Shown here in pieces: positions 15,000-15,233 of a stretch of 15,233 nucleotides of DNA. The DNA comes from UBA647 sp964400545. Its GTDB lineage: Bacteria > Acidobacteriota > Aminicenantia > UBA2199. The stretch spans positions 1 through 15,233 of the forward strand of contig CAYNUG010000046.1 of the NCBI GenBank assembly GCA_964400545.1. Direction: 5' to 3'. The notes beneath the pieces were generated by a model. That model was not told the DNA's origin. It made no database searches and was given only the letters and a program-made list of their open reading frames with translations. A program made the translations under genes and the position numbers. Within the stretch, counting starts at the first letter, position 1. Each line of letters starts with the position of its first letter.

Positions 15000-15233
15000 A
15001 TCTTGAACCTATAAGTAAATTTCAGCATAAAAATATTATCACCGGAGGCACTCAGCATACTTGAAAGGTCACGTCCAAAAGAAAGATCTCCGGGATTCCC
15101 ATAATCAGCCCTGTTCTGGGTCCACACCAGGTATAAGGTCGAGCCCGGCATATATTCCCATCTGAGAACTACAGTACCCCTGAGAGATTCATAATTAAAA
15201 TCGGGATCACTGAGCACTATATTCTCTCCGCCA
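14996..15233 (-). CDS. C-terminal fragment of a DUF5916-like outer-membrane protein (runs off the window)
   Basis: The reading frame is open from the right edge to the TAA at 14996-14998, giving about 78 residues of C-terminus. The true start lies outside the window, and the GTG at 15217 is just an internal Val codon. The segment has LRGTVVLRWEYMPGSTLYLV, then WTQNRADYGNPGDLSFGRDL, and ends in strand-like FMLKFTYRFKM. It matches the conserved C-terminal part of DUF5916 proteins (LRWEYRPGSTLFLVWTQ...) as I remember it. That is the end of a large barrel-like domain, often behind an N-terminal carbohydrate-binding-like module. Function is unknown; an outer-membrane location is likely. Confidence 0.8.
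   Translation of the reverse strand, partial: GGENIVLSDPDFNYESLRGTVVLRWEYMPGSTLYLVWTQNRADYGNPGDLSFGRDLSSMLSASGDNIFMLKFTYRFKM

Noticed and set aside
1..15233. tRNA, rRNA, CRISPR array, insertion sequence, prophage or toxin-antitoxin elements
   Set aside because: No cloverleaf or rRNA-like segment, no regularly spaced direct repeats, and no transposase or phage genes seen by eye on either strand.

Overview
The window is AT-rich bacterial chromosome, densely packed with short intergenic gaps, and shows no mobile element, CRISPR array, rRNA or tRNA that I can recognise. The organism is a diderm: there are at least two beta-barrel outer-membrane proteins, a LolA-like periplasmic protein, a lipoprotein and the C-terminus of a DUF5916-type protein. 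DUF5916 and the general gene content suggest a low-GC lineage around the FCB superphylum, or possibly spirochaetes. Strong Shine-Dalgarno (SD) sequences (AGGAGG, GGAGG) and sigma70-like promoters with extended -10 boxes (TGCTATAAT) argue against Bacteroidota proper. The phylum assignment is inference.

Plus strand, 28-2742: an unrecognised 162-aa protein, peptidyl-tRNA hydrolase (pth), a THUMP-type RNA guanine methyltransferase and a small Met/Lys-rich lipoprotein. The first three are tightly coupled (ATGA overlap, then zero spacing). The lipoprotein has its own leader with an 11-bp inverted repeat. A bidirectional terminator (2759-2787) separates this block from the convergent minus-strand genes.

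Minus strand, 7915 down to 2786: one apparent operon coding, in transcription order, for an outer-membrane barrel, a LolD/MacB-type ATPase, two different FtsX-type permeases and a LolA-like periplasmic protein. Together these could make a complete inner-membrane-to-outer-membrane lipid or lipoprotein export route. A promoter (TATAAT at 7971-7976) and a hairpin that would hide the first gene's SD lie directly upstream. I consider this the most interesting system in the window.

Minus strand, 10045 down to 8010: a two-gene redox unit, a CCG/LutA-like protein that has lost most of its family cysteines and a LutB-like LUD protein with two 4Fe-4S motifs. No lutC is present in the window. Minus strand, 11711 down to 10230: a single gene for a secreted protein with two PKD-like domains fused to a C-terminal barrel, with its own promoter and a strong terminator.

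Minus strand, 14932 down to 11835: a four-gene operon coding for a HAD phosphatase, a DHH-type phosphoesterase, a TraB/GumN protein and a four-TM membrane protein. The first two junctions are ATGA overlaps or nearly so. Its promoter is placed so that the transcript would begin at the HAD start codon (leaderless). The right edge holds the 3' end of a DUF5916-like gene with a terminator overlapping its stop codon.
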